The position numbers and the translations under genes were made by a program. A stretch of 9,951 nucleotides of DNA, from contig JAEZWE010000175.1 of the NCBI GenBank assembly GCA_023420435.1, positions 1 to 9,951 of the forward strand, given 5' to 3'. This document shows, one piece after another, positions 1 through 6,522 of the stretch; positions within the stretch are counted from its first letter, which is position 1; each line of letters starts with the position of its first letter. Source of the DNA: Bacteroidota bacterium (GTDB lineage Bacteria > Bacteroidota > Bacteroidia > Flavobacteriales > Weeksellaceae). The notes under the pieces were generated by a model that had not been told where the DNA came from, ran no database searches, and worked only from the letters and a program-made list of their open reading frames with translations.

Positions 1-290
1 ATGATGTTGTTGGTGAAAAAAATGGAAGAAATTGTGGGAAAATCTGTTGGCAAAAACCTTGGATATTTTTCCATAATTTATTCCGAAACTAATATCGAAA
101 ATTCCTATTTTTAAATCGTGAAAAAAAACAAAATATTAACCCAAAAAAAGTCAACCTATTTCAGGACATGACAAAAACCAAACCACCAAAATAAATTCTA
201 AAATTAATCCAAGTTTTTGTTTTATTTTTTGCCAACGCACAAACAACTCACAAAAGACCAAAAGAGCTAAAGTTTTCCTTCCCTACAAAC
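1..290. other. Intergenic region downstream of the minus-strand operon; possible short gene end at the left edge
   Basis: No recognisable gene lies here. On the plus strand, the frame beginning at base 1 is open to a TAA at 112-114 (37 codons), so it could be the tail of a gene entering from the left, but the peptide resembles nothing I know. Minus-strand frames running off the left edge are also open for 20-30 codons, so the coding direction is undecided. Bases 115-290 are very A/T-rich and stop-rich. I see no clear hairpin plus T-run that would end the minus-strand operon. An 11-bp inverted match, GTTGGCAAAAA (46-56) and TTTTTGCCAAC (226-236), is present, with unknown meaning. Confidence 0.3.
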
Positions 291-1187
291 TCACAAAGAC
301 TTTTCTATAGTATCAAACTCAAAAGAAAATCCGGCGCTTTTTAATTTATCGTTGCTGACTTTTGAACCTTCTAAAAGCATAACCGCCATTTCGCCAAAGA
401 GTAAACGAATGACAAAAGCAGGAGCATTGGGTAAGAAACTTTTCTTTCCGAAAGATTTCAATAAGACTTTTGAGAAATCGTTCATTGTAATTTGTTCAGT
501 GGCAACGGCATTGTAAATTCCGCTAAGTTGCGGATTAGAAAGAAAAAAATCGTACAATCTCAATAAATCACGAATGTCTATCCAAGGTAAATATTGCTTG
601 CCTGAACCTAAAGAAACATTTATTCCGAGTTTGGCTAATGGGGTAAGTTTTTTAACCATTCCACCCTCTTTTCCAAGAATTACGCCTTTGCGTAAAATAA
701 CAGTACGAACACCTAAATCCTTAAATTTTAAAGCAGCATTTTCCCATTTCTGACAAACAGAAGCTAAAAAATCGTTTCCGCTTTCAGAAGTTTCTGCAAA
801 TGTCTTATCCGTTGTTACGGCACCATAAAACCCAACAGCAGAGGACGAAATAAAGGTGTTGATGTTGAATTTATTTTCCGAAATATATTGATATAATAAG
901 TTAATGGATTTTATGCGACTGTCAATAATTTCCTTTTTTCGGTCGTTGGTCCATCGTTTTTCGCCAATATTTGCACCGGTCAGATTAATGAGAATTTCTA
1001 CTCCTTCAAATGCTTTTTTGTCGATGTATTGTCGTTCAATATCCCATCGAAAAAAGCAAATATTTTCTGTTAAATTAGCGCTTGGTTTTCGGGTTAAAAC
1101 ATGAATAGAATACCCTTTTCCCACTAAAAAATCAATGAGTTGTTGTCCAACAAAACCTGTTCCTCCAGCTATTAGAATTTTTTTCAT
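291..1187 (-). CDS. TIGR01777-family NAD(P)-dependent epimerase/oxidoreductase (YfcH/SDR_a8-like)
   Basis: This 298-residue protein belongs to the extended short-chain dehydrogenase family known as TIGR01777. It has the N-terminal Rossmann nucleotide-binding loop GGTGFVG (residues 8-14), the family signatures GANIGEKRW (71-79) and SSSAVGFYG (114-122), the segment PWIDIRDL (201-208), and a C-terminal DUF1731-like tail from about residue 250 (PNAPAFVIRLLFGEMA, then KLKSAGFSF). The length is normal for the family. A classical YxxxK pair is not obvious, which is common in this subgroup, and the substrate is unknown. Its ATG overlaps the photolyase TGA as ATGA (1184-1187), so translation is probably coupled. 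It is the last gene of the minus-strand run. Family members often sit beside photolyase genes. Old annotations as a 'SulA-like cell division inhibitor' should not be trusted. Confidence 0.92.
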   Translation of the reverse strand: MKKILIAGGTGFVGQQLIDFLVGKGYSIHVLTRKPSANLTENICFFRWDIERQYIDKKAFEGVEILINLTGANIGEKRWTNDRKKEIIDSRIKSINLLYQYISENKFNINTFISSSAVGFYGAVTTDKTFAETSESGNDFLASVCQKWENAALKFKDLGVRTVILRKGVILGKEGGMVKKLTPLAKLGINVSLGSGKQYLPWIDIRDLLRLYDFFLSNPQLSGIYNAVATEQITMNDFSKVLLKSFGKKSFLPNAPAFVIRLLFGEMAVMLLEGSKVSNDKLKSAGFSFEFDTIEKSL

Positions 1188-2488
1188 TGTCTTTCTTTTA
1201 CTGCTTCAGCATAAATTTTTAAAGCTCTATCTCTGGCAAAACTATGTTCTACTATCGGTTTTGGATATTTTTCAGTTCCAAATTCGGGTAACCATTTTTT
1301 GATGTATTCAAAATTTTTGTCGAATTTTTCGGTTTGCAATGCAGGATTAAACACCCTGAAATAAGGTGCAGCATCGCAACCACAACCTGCAGCCCATTGC
1401 CAGTTTCCATTGTTGGCAGACAAATCGTAATCATTCAACTTTTCAGCGAAATACGCTTCGCCCCAACGCCAATCTATCAGCAAATGTTTGCACAAAAAAC
1501 TGGCAACAATCATCCGAACCCGATTATGCATATAACCTGTTTGGTTGAGTTGCCGCATTCCTGCATCTACAATCGGATAACCTGTGTTTCCAGTACACCA
1601 CAACTTAAATTCCTGCTCGTCATTTCGCCATTGAATAAAATCGTATTTCGCCTTGAAAGACTGATTGACCACCTTTGGAAAATGATACAAAATCTGCATA
1701 AAAAACTCCCGCCAAATTAATTCGCCCAACCAAGTCTGATTGTGCTGCAAAGCAAAATCCACACATTTACGAATACTGATGGTTCCAAATCTTAACGCAA
1801 TCCCTAATTGAGTTGTTTTTTGAAGTGCCGGAAAATCTCTGTATTTATCATATTCATCAATGATTTTCGCTTCTAACTTTGGTGTTTCAAAATGAAAGTC
1901 TGTTTTCTTAAATCCAATTGCAGTTAAAGAATGAATTTGGGTGAAATCTTGTTTCAAAAAGTGATTAAAATCTGCTTTATGAGTGATGTAATCCCTTTCG
2001 GTCAATCGTTCTTTCCATTTTTTAGCATAAGGCGTATAAACCGTATAAGGCGTTCCGTCATTTTTTACAATCTCGTTTTTATCAAAAATCAACTGGTCTT
2101 TAAATGCTTTAAAAGGAATGTTTTGGGTTTTGAAAAAGTTGTAAATTTCGGTATCTCTTTCAATGGCTTGTGGTTCATAATCCCGATTGCAAAACACCGC
2201 TTGAATGTCATATTCTTGCGAAAGTTGTTGAAAAATTTCTAAAGGTTTTCCATAAAAACAACTCAGTTTTGAATGATAATTTTTTAATGTTAAATTGATT
2301 GCTGAAAGTGCCTGATGAATATAATCTACTCGTCTATCGCTTTTATTTGCTAACGCATCTAAAATAGCTGTATCAAAAATAAAAATTGGCAACACCGGAA
2401 ATCCCGAAGCCAAAGCCTGACACAATCCTGCATTATCTTCCAATCGCAAATCCCTACGAAACCAGAATATGGAAACTTTAGTTTTCAT
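1184..2488 (-). CDS. phr: Class I cyclobutane pyrimidine dimer photolyase (deoxyribodipyrimidine photo-lyase)
   Basis: This 434-residue protein is a cryptochrome/photolyase family enzyme that uses FADH- and blue light to split UV-made pyrimidine dimers. The N-terminal antenna-binding domain starts with FWFRRDLRLEDN (residues 8-19). The FAD domain shows the CPD-photolyase residues by alignment from memory to E. coli PhrB: E256 and W259 (E274, W277), N322, R323 and M326 (N341, R342, M345), N359 beside the flavin (N378) and W365 (W384). The electron-transfer tryptophans W287, W340 and W363 (W306, W359, W382) are all present. This supports a working repair enzyme rather than a sensory cryptochrome. 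The antenna cofactor cannot be told. The gene start overlaps the lipocalin end by 11 bp and its stop overlaps the epimerase start by 4 bp, so the three genes are one transcription unit. Confidence 0.95.
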   Translation of the reverse strand: MKTKVSIFWFRRDLRLEDNAGLCQALASGFPVLPIFIFDTAILDALANKSDRRVDYIHQALSAINLTLKNYHSKLSCFYGKPLEIFQQLSQEYDIQAVFCNRDYEPQAIERDTEIYNFFKTQNIPFKAFKDQLIFDKNEIVKNDGTPYTVYTPYAKKWKERLTERDYITHKADFNHFLKQDFTQIHSLTAIGFKKTDFHFETPKLEAKIIDEYDKYRDFPALQKTTQLGIALRFGTISIRKCVDFALQHNQTWLGELIWREFFMQILYHFPKVVNQSFKAKYDFIQWRNDEQEFKLWCTGNTGYPIVDAGMRQLNQTGYMHNRVRMIVASFLCKHLLIDWRWGEAYFAEKLNDYDLSANNGNWQWAAGCGCDAAPYFRVFNPALQTEKFDKNFEYIKKWLPEFGTEKYPKPIVEHSFARDRALKIYAEAVKERQ

Positions 2489-3038
2489 TAAAATATGGAT
2501 TATCGGTTTTATCGTGTTTTACCCAAATCAATTTGAAAGTGTCATAACCGATTTCTTCGGCTATTTTCAAGTACTTTGTTTTTATATCTTCGGGAATGGT
2601 TGTTGTGCGGGATAGAATCCATAGATAATTCAAATCCTTTCCGGCAATCAAAGCATATTGATAATTTTCATCCAAAGCCACTACATTGTAGCCGGAATAA
2701 AAAGGGCCGAAGAAGCTCACTTTTAAAGCGGCTATATTTTTATCTCCTCTAAATTTTGCCAATCCATCTGCTTTACGCCATTTCTTTTTCACGAAATTGT
2801 AACCGCTGTTCAAGACCATTACATTTCCTTTTTTATCCAATTCATACTGTGCCGAAGTATTGTCTAAATCCTTTTCAAAACGGAAATCAAATCGAGCAAT
2901 TTCGTACCAAGCACCTAAATAGCGATTGACATCAAAATTCTCGACTGGTTTTGCATTTTTCGGAATAGATGCGCAAGAATTTAATAATAAAATTCCGCAA
3001 GCGATAAAAGTAGTTACTATGATTTTTTTTGCTTTCAT
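2478..3038 (-). CDS. blc: Blc-like bacterial lipocalin lipoprotein
   Basis: The protein has 186 residues. A lysine-rich N-terminus and hydrophobic stretch lead to a lipobox L19-N20-S21-C22, so it should be a lipoprotein anchored through Cys22. The lipocalin signature GAWYEIAR is at residues 42-49, and a second conserved element, LWILSRT, is at 139-145. Length and layout match the Blc family of beta-barrel proteins, which bind fatty acids or lysophospholipids, probably at the outer membrane. Sitting directly before and overlapping the photolyase, in the same strand run as the carotenoid genes, it might bind a hydrophobic ligand such as a pigment or damaged lipid. That is inference only. The 36-bp gap upstream holds no convincing promoter. 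Confidence 0.9.
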   Translation of the reverse strand: MKAKKIIVTTFIACGILLLNSCASIPKNAKPVENFDVNRYLGAWYEIARFDFRFEKDLDNTSAQYELDKKGNVMVLNSGYNFVKKKWRKADGLAKFRGDKNIAALKVSFFGPFYSGYNVVALDENYQYALIAGKDLNYLWILSRTTTIPEDIKTKYLKIAEEIGYDTFKLIWVKHDKTDNPYFNEN

Positions 3039-3074
3039 TTTATCTTATTTTAAAAGTTTTCTCATCAATGCAGT

Positions 3075-3551
3075 TTAATGCTCTTTAGTATTCCTCTCAT
3101 CAAACTCCTTGATAAATTTCAGTATGGTTTTAATTTGTTTTTCATCTGAATTTTGAGATTTTATTTCTTCAATTATTCTTTTTTTTTCGTCCTCAGTCAA
3201 ACTTTGAAAAACCTCTAAAACACCTGACTGGGAAAAAGTTTCTAAAATTTCATCCTCACTAATTTTTTCATTTGAAGTCAACAAATAGAGTGTTATTTTT
3301 ACTTTGTCGCCACCGGTTTTATTTATTGCTTTTCTGATTTTTTCGTTGATGGAAATCAACTTATCCCGTCCTGAAATGGTAAATAGATTGATTTTTTCAA
3401 TAGGATAATTGTCAATAGTGCCAGAAGCTTTCAACGAACCCCATTTTCCTACAATGTGCTTTGTATTAGGTATTTGAACATTGTATGTCCACGCACCTTT
3501 TCCAGGTTCATACTTCAATTCAAGCTGTTCATCTTTTACTAATAAGTTCAT
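3075..3551 (-). CDS. YdeI/OmdA-like protein with DUF1905 domain
   Basis: This 158-residue soluble protein has two parts. Residues about 8-92 match the DUF1905 pattern: G-x-W-T-Y-x-V-x-I-P near 19-28, GKWGSLKASGTI (35-46), ISGRDKLISINEKIRKAI (59-76) and GGDKVKITLYL (80-90). Residues about 110-150 resemble the YdeI/OmdA C-terminal helical region (QSLTEDEKKRIIEEI, then KTILKFIKEF). The pairing is common in Bacteroidetes, and no biochemical function is established to my knowledge. There is no signal peptide. It follows crtY by 66 bp and precedes the lipocalin by 36 bp, so it may open a second transcription unit or be read through from crt. A small hairpin, CTGTT/AACAG (3558-3576), lies just upstream of the ATG. 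The role in pigment or light stress is unknown. Confidence 0.72.
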   Translation of the reverse strand: MNLLVKDEQLELKYEPGKGAWTYNVQIPNTKHIVGKWGSLKASGTIDNYPIEKINLFTISGRDKLISINEKIRKAINKTGGDKVKITLYLLTSNEKISEDEILETFSQSGVLEVFQSLTEDEKKRIIEEIKSQNSDEKQIKTILKFIKEFDERNTKEH

Positions 3552-3576
3552 TTTTTACTGTTGATTTTTAAAACAG

Positions 3577-3603
3577 ATTATATTATTTTGAAATACAGAA
3601 CAA
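3577..3603 (-). promoter_or_regulatory. Weak candidate promoter for the DUF1905-lipocalin-photolyase-epimerase genes
   Basis: In the gap between crtY and the DUF1905 gene, the minus strand has TTG (3603-3601), 18 bases, then TATAAT (3582-3577). It does not match the Bacteroidetes TAnnTTTG element, and such AT-rich matches arise easily by chance. It is listed because this is the only gap longer than 36 bp inside the eleven-gene run. Confidence 0.2.
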
Positions 3604-3617
3604 CGTATTATCTATGT

Positions 3618-4304
3618 TTACTTTGCTTTTGATAATTTTTTAAAAAAATAAAGCACCAAAAGAAATTGAGTATATCCATAAACTGCATCTTCAATAGGAA
3701 TGGTAAACATTCGTATTCCCAAAAAATCTTTCGGATTATAATTAACAATCGGATTTTTAATAAAACTACCGGTTAATACCCCATTAACCGGAAAAAAACC
3801 AAGCATAAGAAGCATAAAAACCAAAGATGCTTTAGTAAGCCAATCTACTTTAGCAATAAAATGCAAATAGATCAATGTAAGTATCGTAACTATTGTTGTA
3901 ATGAGAGTATAAATTTTGTCTGTATGCAATAAGCCGACAACCGACAAAATAATAATACTTACAAAGACCAATAAATTATTAAAAGCACTTAAGACTTCCC
4001 ATTTGTAGTATTTATCAATGGTGTAATAGGTAAAAATGCACGAGAACGGAATACAAATAAAGAATAAAATTTCTTCCAAAGGCAAACCAAAAAACGAAAT
4101 TCCAAGAGTATAATCTGTATTAAACCACCATACTCCATGAGCCGTAAACCATATATCCCAAGCGATAAAAGGAATAGCTACTAAAATGGCAGCTTTTAGG
4201 AATGAACCAAATTGAAGATTGAATTGAATTCTTTTGTCAAAAGATGCTATAAAGCAAATGATGATAGTGAAAAACAATATGAGGGCATAAGTATAAGCCA
4301 TCAT
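3618..4304 (-). CDS. crtY: Lycopene beta-cyclase, membrane type (fused CrtYc-CrtYd)
   Basis: This 228-residue, very hydrophobic protein has about seven predicted membrane spans. It contains two copies of the lycopene cyclase domain (TIGR03462-type). The first has AWDIWFTAHGVWWF (48-61) followed by LPLEE (74-78). The second has FLGIRMFTIPIED (194-206). PLEE/IPIED acidic motifs are typical of the heterodimeric CrtYc/CrtYd cyclases and their fused forms, which make the beta-ionone rings of beta-carotene. It is unrelated in sequence to the soluble FAD-dependent CrtY of Pantoea, so 'crtYcd' would be an equally good name. The start overlaps the crtZ stop as ATGA (4301-4304). A second ATG follows at once, so the true start could be one codon later. 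It is the last gene of the tightly packed crt operon. Confidence 0.93.
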   Translation of the reverse strand: MMAYTYALILFFTIIICFIASFDKRIQFNLQFGSFLKAAILVAIPFIAWDIWFTAHGVWWFNTDYTLGISFFGLPLEEILFFICIPFSCIFTYYTIDKYYKWEVLSAFNNLLVFVSIIILSVVGLLHTDKIYTLITTIVTILTLIYLHFIAKVDWLTKASLVFMLLMLGFFPVNGVLTGSFIKNPIVNYNPKDFLGIRMFTIPIEDAVYGYTQFLLVLYFFKKLSKAK

Positions 4305-4759
4305 GATTTAGCCGATTTAAAATACATTTTAAAATACTTTAAAGGCACATATAAAAACCCAAAACATTCGCCTTCTTCTTTTCCTAAATGTTTGTGATGC
4401 TGCTTGTGTGCTCTGCGAAGTGCTAAAAAATAAGCGTTTTTAGTGTGTGTGAAAAACTTTAACCGTTGATGAATAAAAATATCATGTACAAAAAAATAAG
4501 CCATGCCGTAGAGCATAATTCCCAAGCCGATAAAAAACAAATAATTGAAATTTTCTAATGACCCGAAATACATCAGCGCAATAGTGGGTAGTGCGAAAAT
4601 CACAAAAAACCAATCGTTTTTTTCTAGTTCACCTTTATTACTATGGTCGTGGTGATCTCGGTGTAAAACCCATAAAAAACCGTGCATAATATACTTGTGA
4701 ATAAGCCAAGTAGCTCCTTCCATCAGTATAAAAACAAGTATAACAAGTACTATTTTCAT
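4301..4759 (-). CDS. crtZ: Beta-carotene 3-hydroxylase CrtZ
   Basis: This 152-residue integral membrane di-iron hydroxylase of the fatty acid hydroxylase superfamily adds 3-OH groups to the rings of beta-carotene, giving cryptoxanthin and then zeaxanthin. The histidine clusters are complete: HKYIMH (21-26), HRDHH (33-37), HDIFIHQR (92-99) and HKQHH (118-122). Hydrophobic segments lie at about 1-20, 50-66 and 72-92. Length is normal for bacterial CrtZ. It starts one base after the stop of the SRPBCC gene (TAA-A-ATG) and overlaps crtY by 4 bp, so expression should be coupled to both. With crtY, crtB and crtI beside it, the expected end product is zeaxanthin. No ketolase (crtW) is nearby. Confidence 0.95.
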   Translation of the reverse strand: MKIVLVILVFILMEGATWLIHKYIMHGFLWVLHRDHHDHSNKGELEKNDWFFVIFALPTIALMYFGSLENFNYLFFIGLGIMLYGMAYFFVHDIFIHQRLKFFTHTKNAYFLALRRAHKQHHKHLGKEEGECFGFLYVPLKYFKMYFKSAKS

Positions 4760-4760
4760 T

Positions 4761-5222
4761 TTAATTTTTGTTGAAGAGGTTTTCTAAAACATCAAACCGA
4801 TATTTAAATATTTTTTCTAATTTCTTTTTTACAAACAAATCGTGGGCTATATTTCCTAAAAGTCCGAAAGGCAATTCATAATCAACTTTATCTATCATGA
4901 ACACACCTTTTTCGTTGGGTATAAATTCGTGGCGATGGTTCCATAATTTGTAAGGACCTTTTTCCTGAAAATCCGTAAAACTCTTATTGGGAATTACCTC
5001 TGTAATTCTAGTTTTCCACTTCAAGGGAATACCAAGCAAAGGCGAAACCGTGTAATCGATTATCATTCCTTCAAATATTTTATTTGTTTTTTGTTCAGAT
5101 AACACGGTAAATGCCATATCTTTTGGGGTTATTTTTGGCAAATTCATCGGTGATGAAAAAAAATCCCAAGCGGTTTGTAAATCACAATTCAATTGTTGCT
5201 CTCTGTATAATTCATGTTTCAT
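4761..5222 (-). CDS. SRPBCC-fold (START/polyketide-cyclase-like) protein of the carotenoid operon
   Basis: The 153-residue protein has no signal peptide or membrane span, so it should be cytoplasmic or peripheral. The pattern fits the SRPBCC/Bet v1-like lipid-binding fold: a first strand, then TAWDFFSSPMNLPKITP (17-33), a central MIIDYTVSPLLGIPLKW (53-69), then GPYKLWNHRHEF (89-100), DKVDYELPFG (111-120), and a long C-terminal helix (about 124-150). Such domains enclose a hydrophobic pocket and often bind sterols, lipids or polyketides. No catalytic residues are established for this subgroup. Its place between crtB and crtZ, six bases after the upstream gene and one base before crtZ, argues for a job in handling a carotenoid or precursor. 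That role is inferred from position only. Confidence 0.83.
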   Translation of the reverse strand: MKHELYREQQLNCDLQTAWDFFSSPMNLPKITPKDMAFTVLSEQKTNKIFEGMIIDYTVSPLLGIPLKWKTRITEVIPNKSFTDFQEKGPYKLWNHRHEFIPNEKGVFMIDKVDYELPFGLLGNIAHDLFVKKKLEKIFKYRFDVLENLFNKN

Positions 5223-5228
5223 AACTAA

Positions 5229-5681
5229 TTACTTTAAGAGTGTTTCAATATTTTTTTGAAGAAAATCTGAATTGATGTTTTTTTTGTTTTTAACAAGAAA
5301 ATCCCTGTCTTCTTTTAAATGACTGTTATACCCCAAAAAAGAAGGTGAATTTTTCTGAACCGAAAACCGGATATATCTAATTTCAACATTTTCAGGTTCT
5401 TTACTAATGGCTAATTCAATGTTATTCTTTCCTTTTTTAAAAGTAGCAAGTTTGCTCAATGGATTAAAAACATGATTTGCCCAAATCGTTTGATAAGCAC
5501 CCAGATAGGCTAAAGCTATCACGGATTTTTTTTTAGAAAGTTCTAATTCCTCAATCATCTTTTTACAAAGTTTTTTATCCAGAACGGCTTTGCTGTAGCT
5601 CGTCCTAACCTCATTCAAATCTGAATTTTTAAAGGAAACATTCATCAATAAAACGGTTAAAAATGACATCAAAATTTTCAT
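5229..5681 (-). CDS. Conserved-looking exported protein of unknown function in the carotenoid operon
   Basis: I do not recognise a named family. The 150-residue product begins with a short signal-like segment (about residues 1-17, no lipobox cysteine), so it may be exported to the periplasm. The rest is lysine-rich and mostly helical, with segments such as ALAYLGAYQTIWANHVFNP (56-74), then a TPR-like stretch, KGKNNIELAISKEPENVEIRY (83-103), that looks like one repeat unit. The gene is locked into the operon: its ATG overlaps the crtB stop by one base (TAATG, 5679-5683), and the SRPBCC gene follows after six bases. I recall small proteins of this kind next to crtB in other flavobacterial clusters, but cannot verify this here. 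A structural or chaperone-like role is possible but unproven. Confidence 0.75.
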   Translation of the reverse strand: MKILMSFLTVLLMNVSFKNSDLNEVRTSYSKAVLDKKLCKKMIEELELSKKKSVIALAYLGAYQTIWANHVFNPLSKLATFKKGKNNIELAISKEPENVEIRYIRFSVQKNSPSFLGYNSHLKEDRDFLVKNKKNINSDFLQKNIETLLK

Positions 5682-6517
5682 TACATAATCGCAATTTTAT
5701 ACCTTACATAACTTTTAAAAGCCACAACTATTTTTTGAGGATCGGAAACCCGAATCCTATTATTTAATATTTCTGAGGAAGTTTTTCGTTTGATTTTTCT
5801 AAACAAAGAAATGTAATACTTATACGCCAAATACACACCGAACATAGACGAATTTGGAAGTTTTTTAATGCCGATTAAAGCTTCTTTAAATTCCTCTTCT
5901 ATCTCTTGTTCAATTTGACATTTTATGTGATTATCAAAGACCGCCATATCAACATTAGGAAAATAAGTTCTACCTAAAATTTGATAATCGTCTTTCAAAT
6001 CTCTTAAAAAATTTATCTTCTGAAAAGCAGAACCTAATTTCATTGCATACGGTTTTAACTCTTGAAATTTCTCTTTGTTTCCTTCCGTAAAAACCTGTAA
6101 ACACATCAAGCCCACTACTTCGGCAGAACCGAAAATATATTTATCGTACAATGCTGAGTTGTAATCAATTTTTTGCAGATCCATTTCCATGCTATTAAGA
6201 AATTGCTCGATAAGAACCGTATCAATTTCATATTTATGCACTGTTTCCTGAAAGGATTGTAAAATGGGATTCAATGAAATCTTTTCTTCTAAGGCGTTTT
6301 GAGTTTCAATTTTTAATCTGTTTAACAGTTTTTCTTTATCGTACTCGTGAAAACTATCTACAATTTCATCCGCCAGTCTCACGAAGCCGTAAATAGCGTA
6401 AATAGCGTTGCGGATGGAAGGCTTTAATGCCAAAATACCCAAGGAAAAACTTGTGCTGTATTTTTGTGTTGTTATCTTACTCACCGAATAAGAAAGTTCA
6501 TCGAATAGCTGTTTCAT
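5681..6517 (-). CDS. crtB: Phytoene synthase CrtB
   Basis: This 278-residue squalene/phytoene synthase family enzyme joins two geranylgeranyl diphosphates head to head to give 15-cis-phytoene, the first committed carotenoid. Both aspartate motifs that bind Mg2+-diphosphate are intact: D50-E-I-V-D54 and D173-L-K-D-D177. The family signature Y127-I-F-G-S-A-E-V-V-G-L-M (127-138) lies between them. Length is typical. A C30 (CrtM-type) specificity cannot be excluded from motifs alone, but CrtI, CrtY and CrtZ alongside argue for the C40 pathway. It starts five bases after the crtI stop and shares one base with the next gene's ATG. No GGPP synthase gene is in the window, so the substrate must be made by an enzyme encoded elsewhere. 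Confidence 0.95.
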   Translation of the reverse strand: MKQLFDELSYSVSKITTQKYSTSFSLGILALKPSIRNAIYAIYGFVRLADEIVDSFHEYDKEKLLNRLKIETQNALEEKISLNPILQSFQETVHKYEIDTVLIEQFLNSMEMDLQKIDYNSALYDKYIFGSAEVVGLMCLQVFTEGNKEKFQELKPYAMKLGSAFQKINFLRDLKDDYQILGRTYFPNVDMAVFDNHIKCQIEQEIEEEFKEALIGIKKLPNSSMFGVYLAYKYYISLFRKIKRKTSSEILNNRIRVSDPQKIVVAFKSYVRYKIAIM

Positions 6518-6522
6518 ATTAC

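Noticed and set aside
904..1720. Plus-strand open frames (for example 904-1104, 1334-1720) inside the epimerase and photolyase genes
   Set aside because: They are antisense to well-supported minus-strand genes, lack any domain pattern and are explained as shadow frames.
3618..4304. Two separate cyclase subunits crtYc and crtYd
   Set aside because: Both domains are in one uninterrupted frame of normal fused length.
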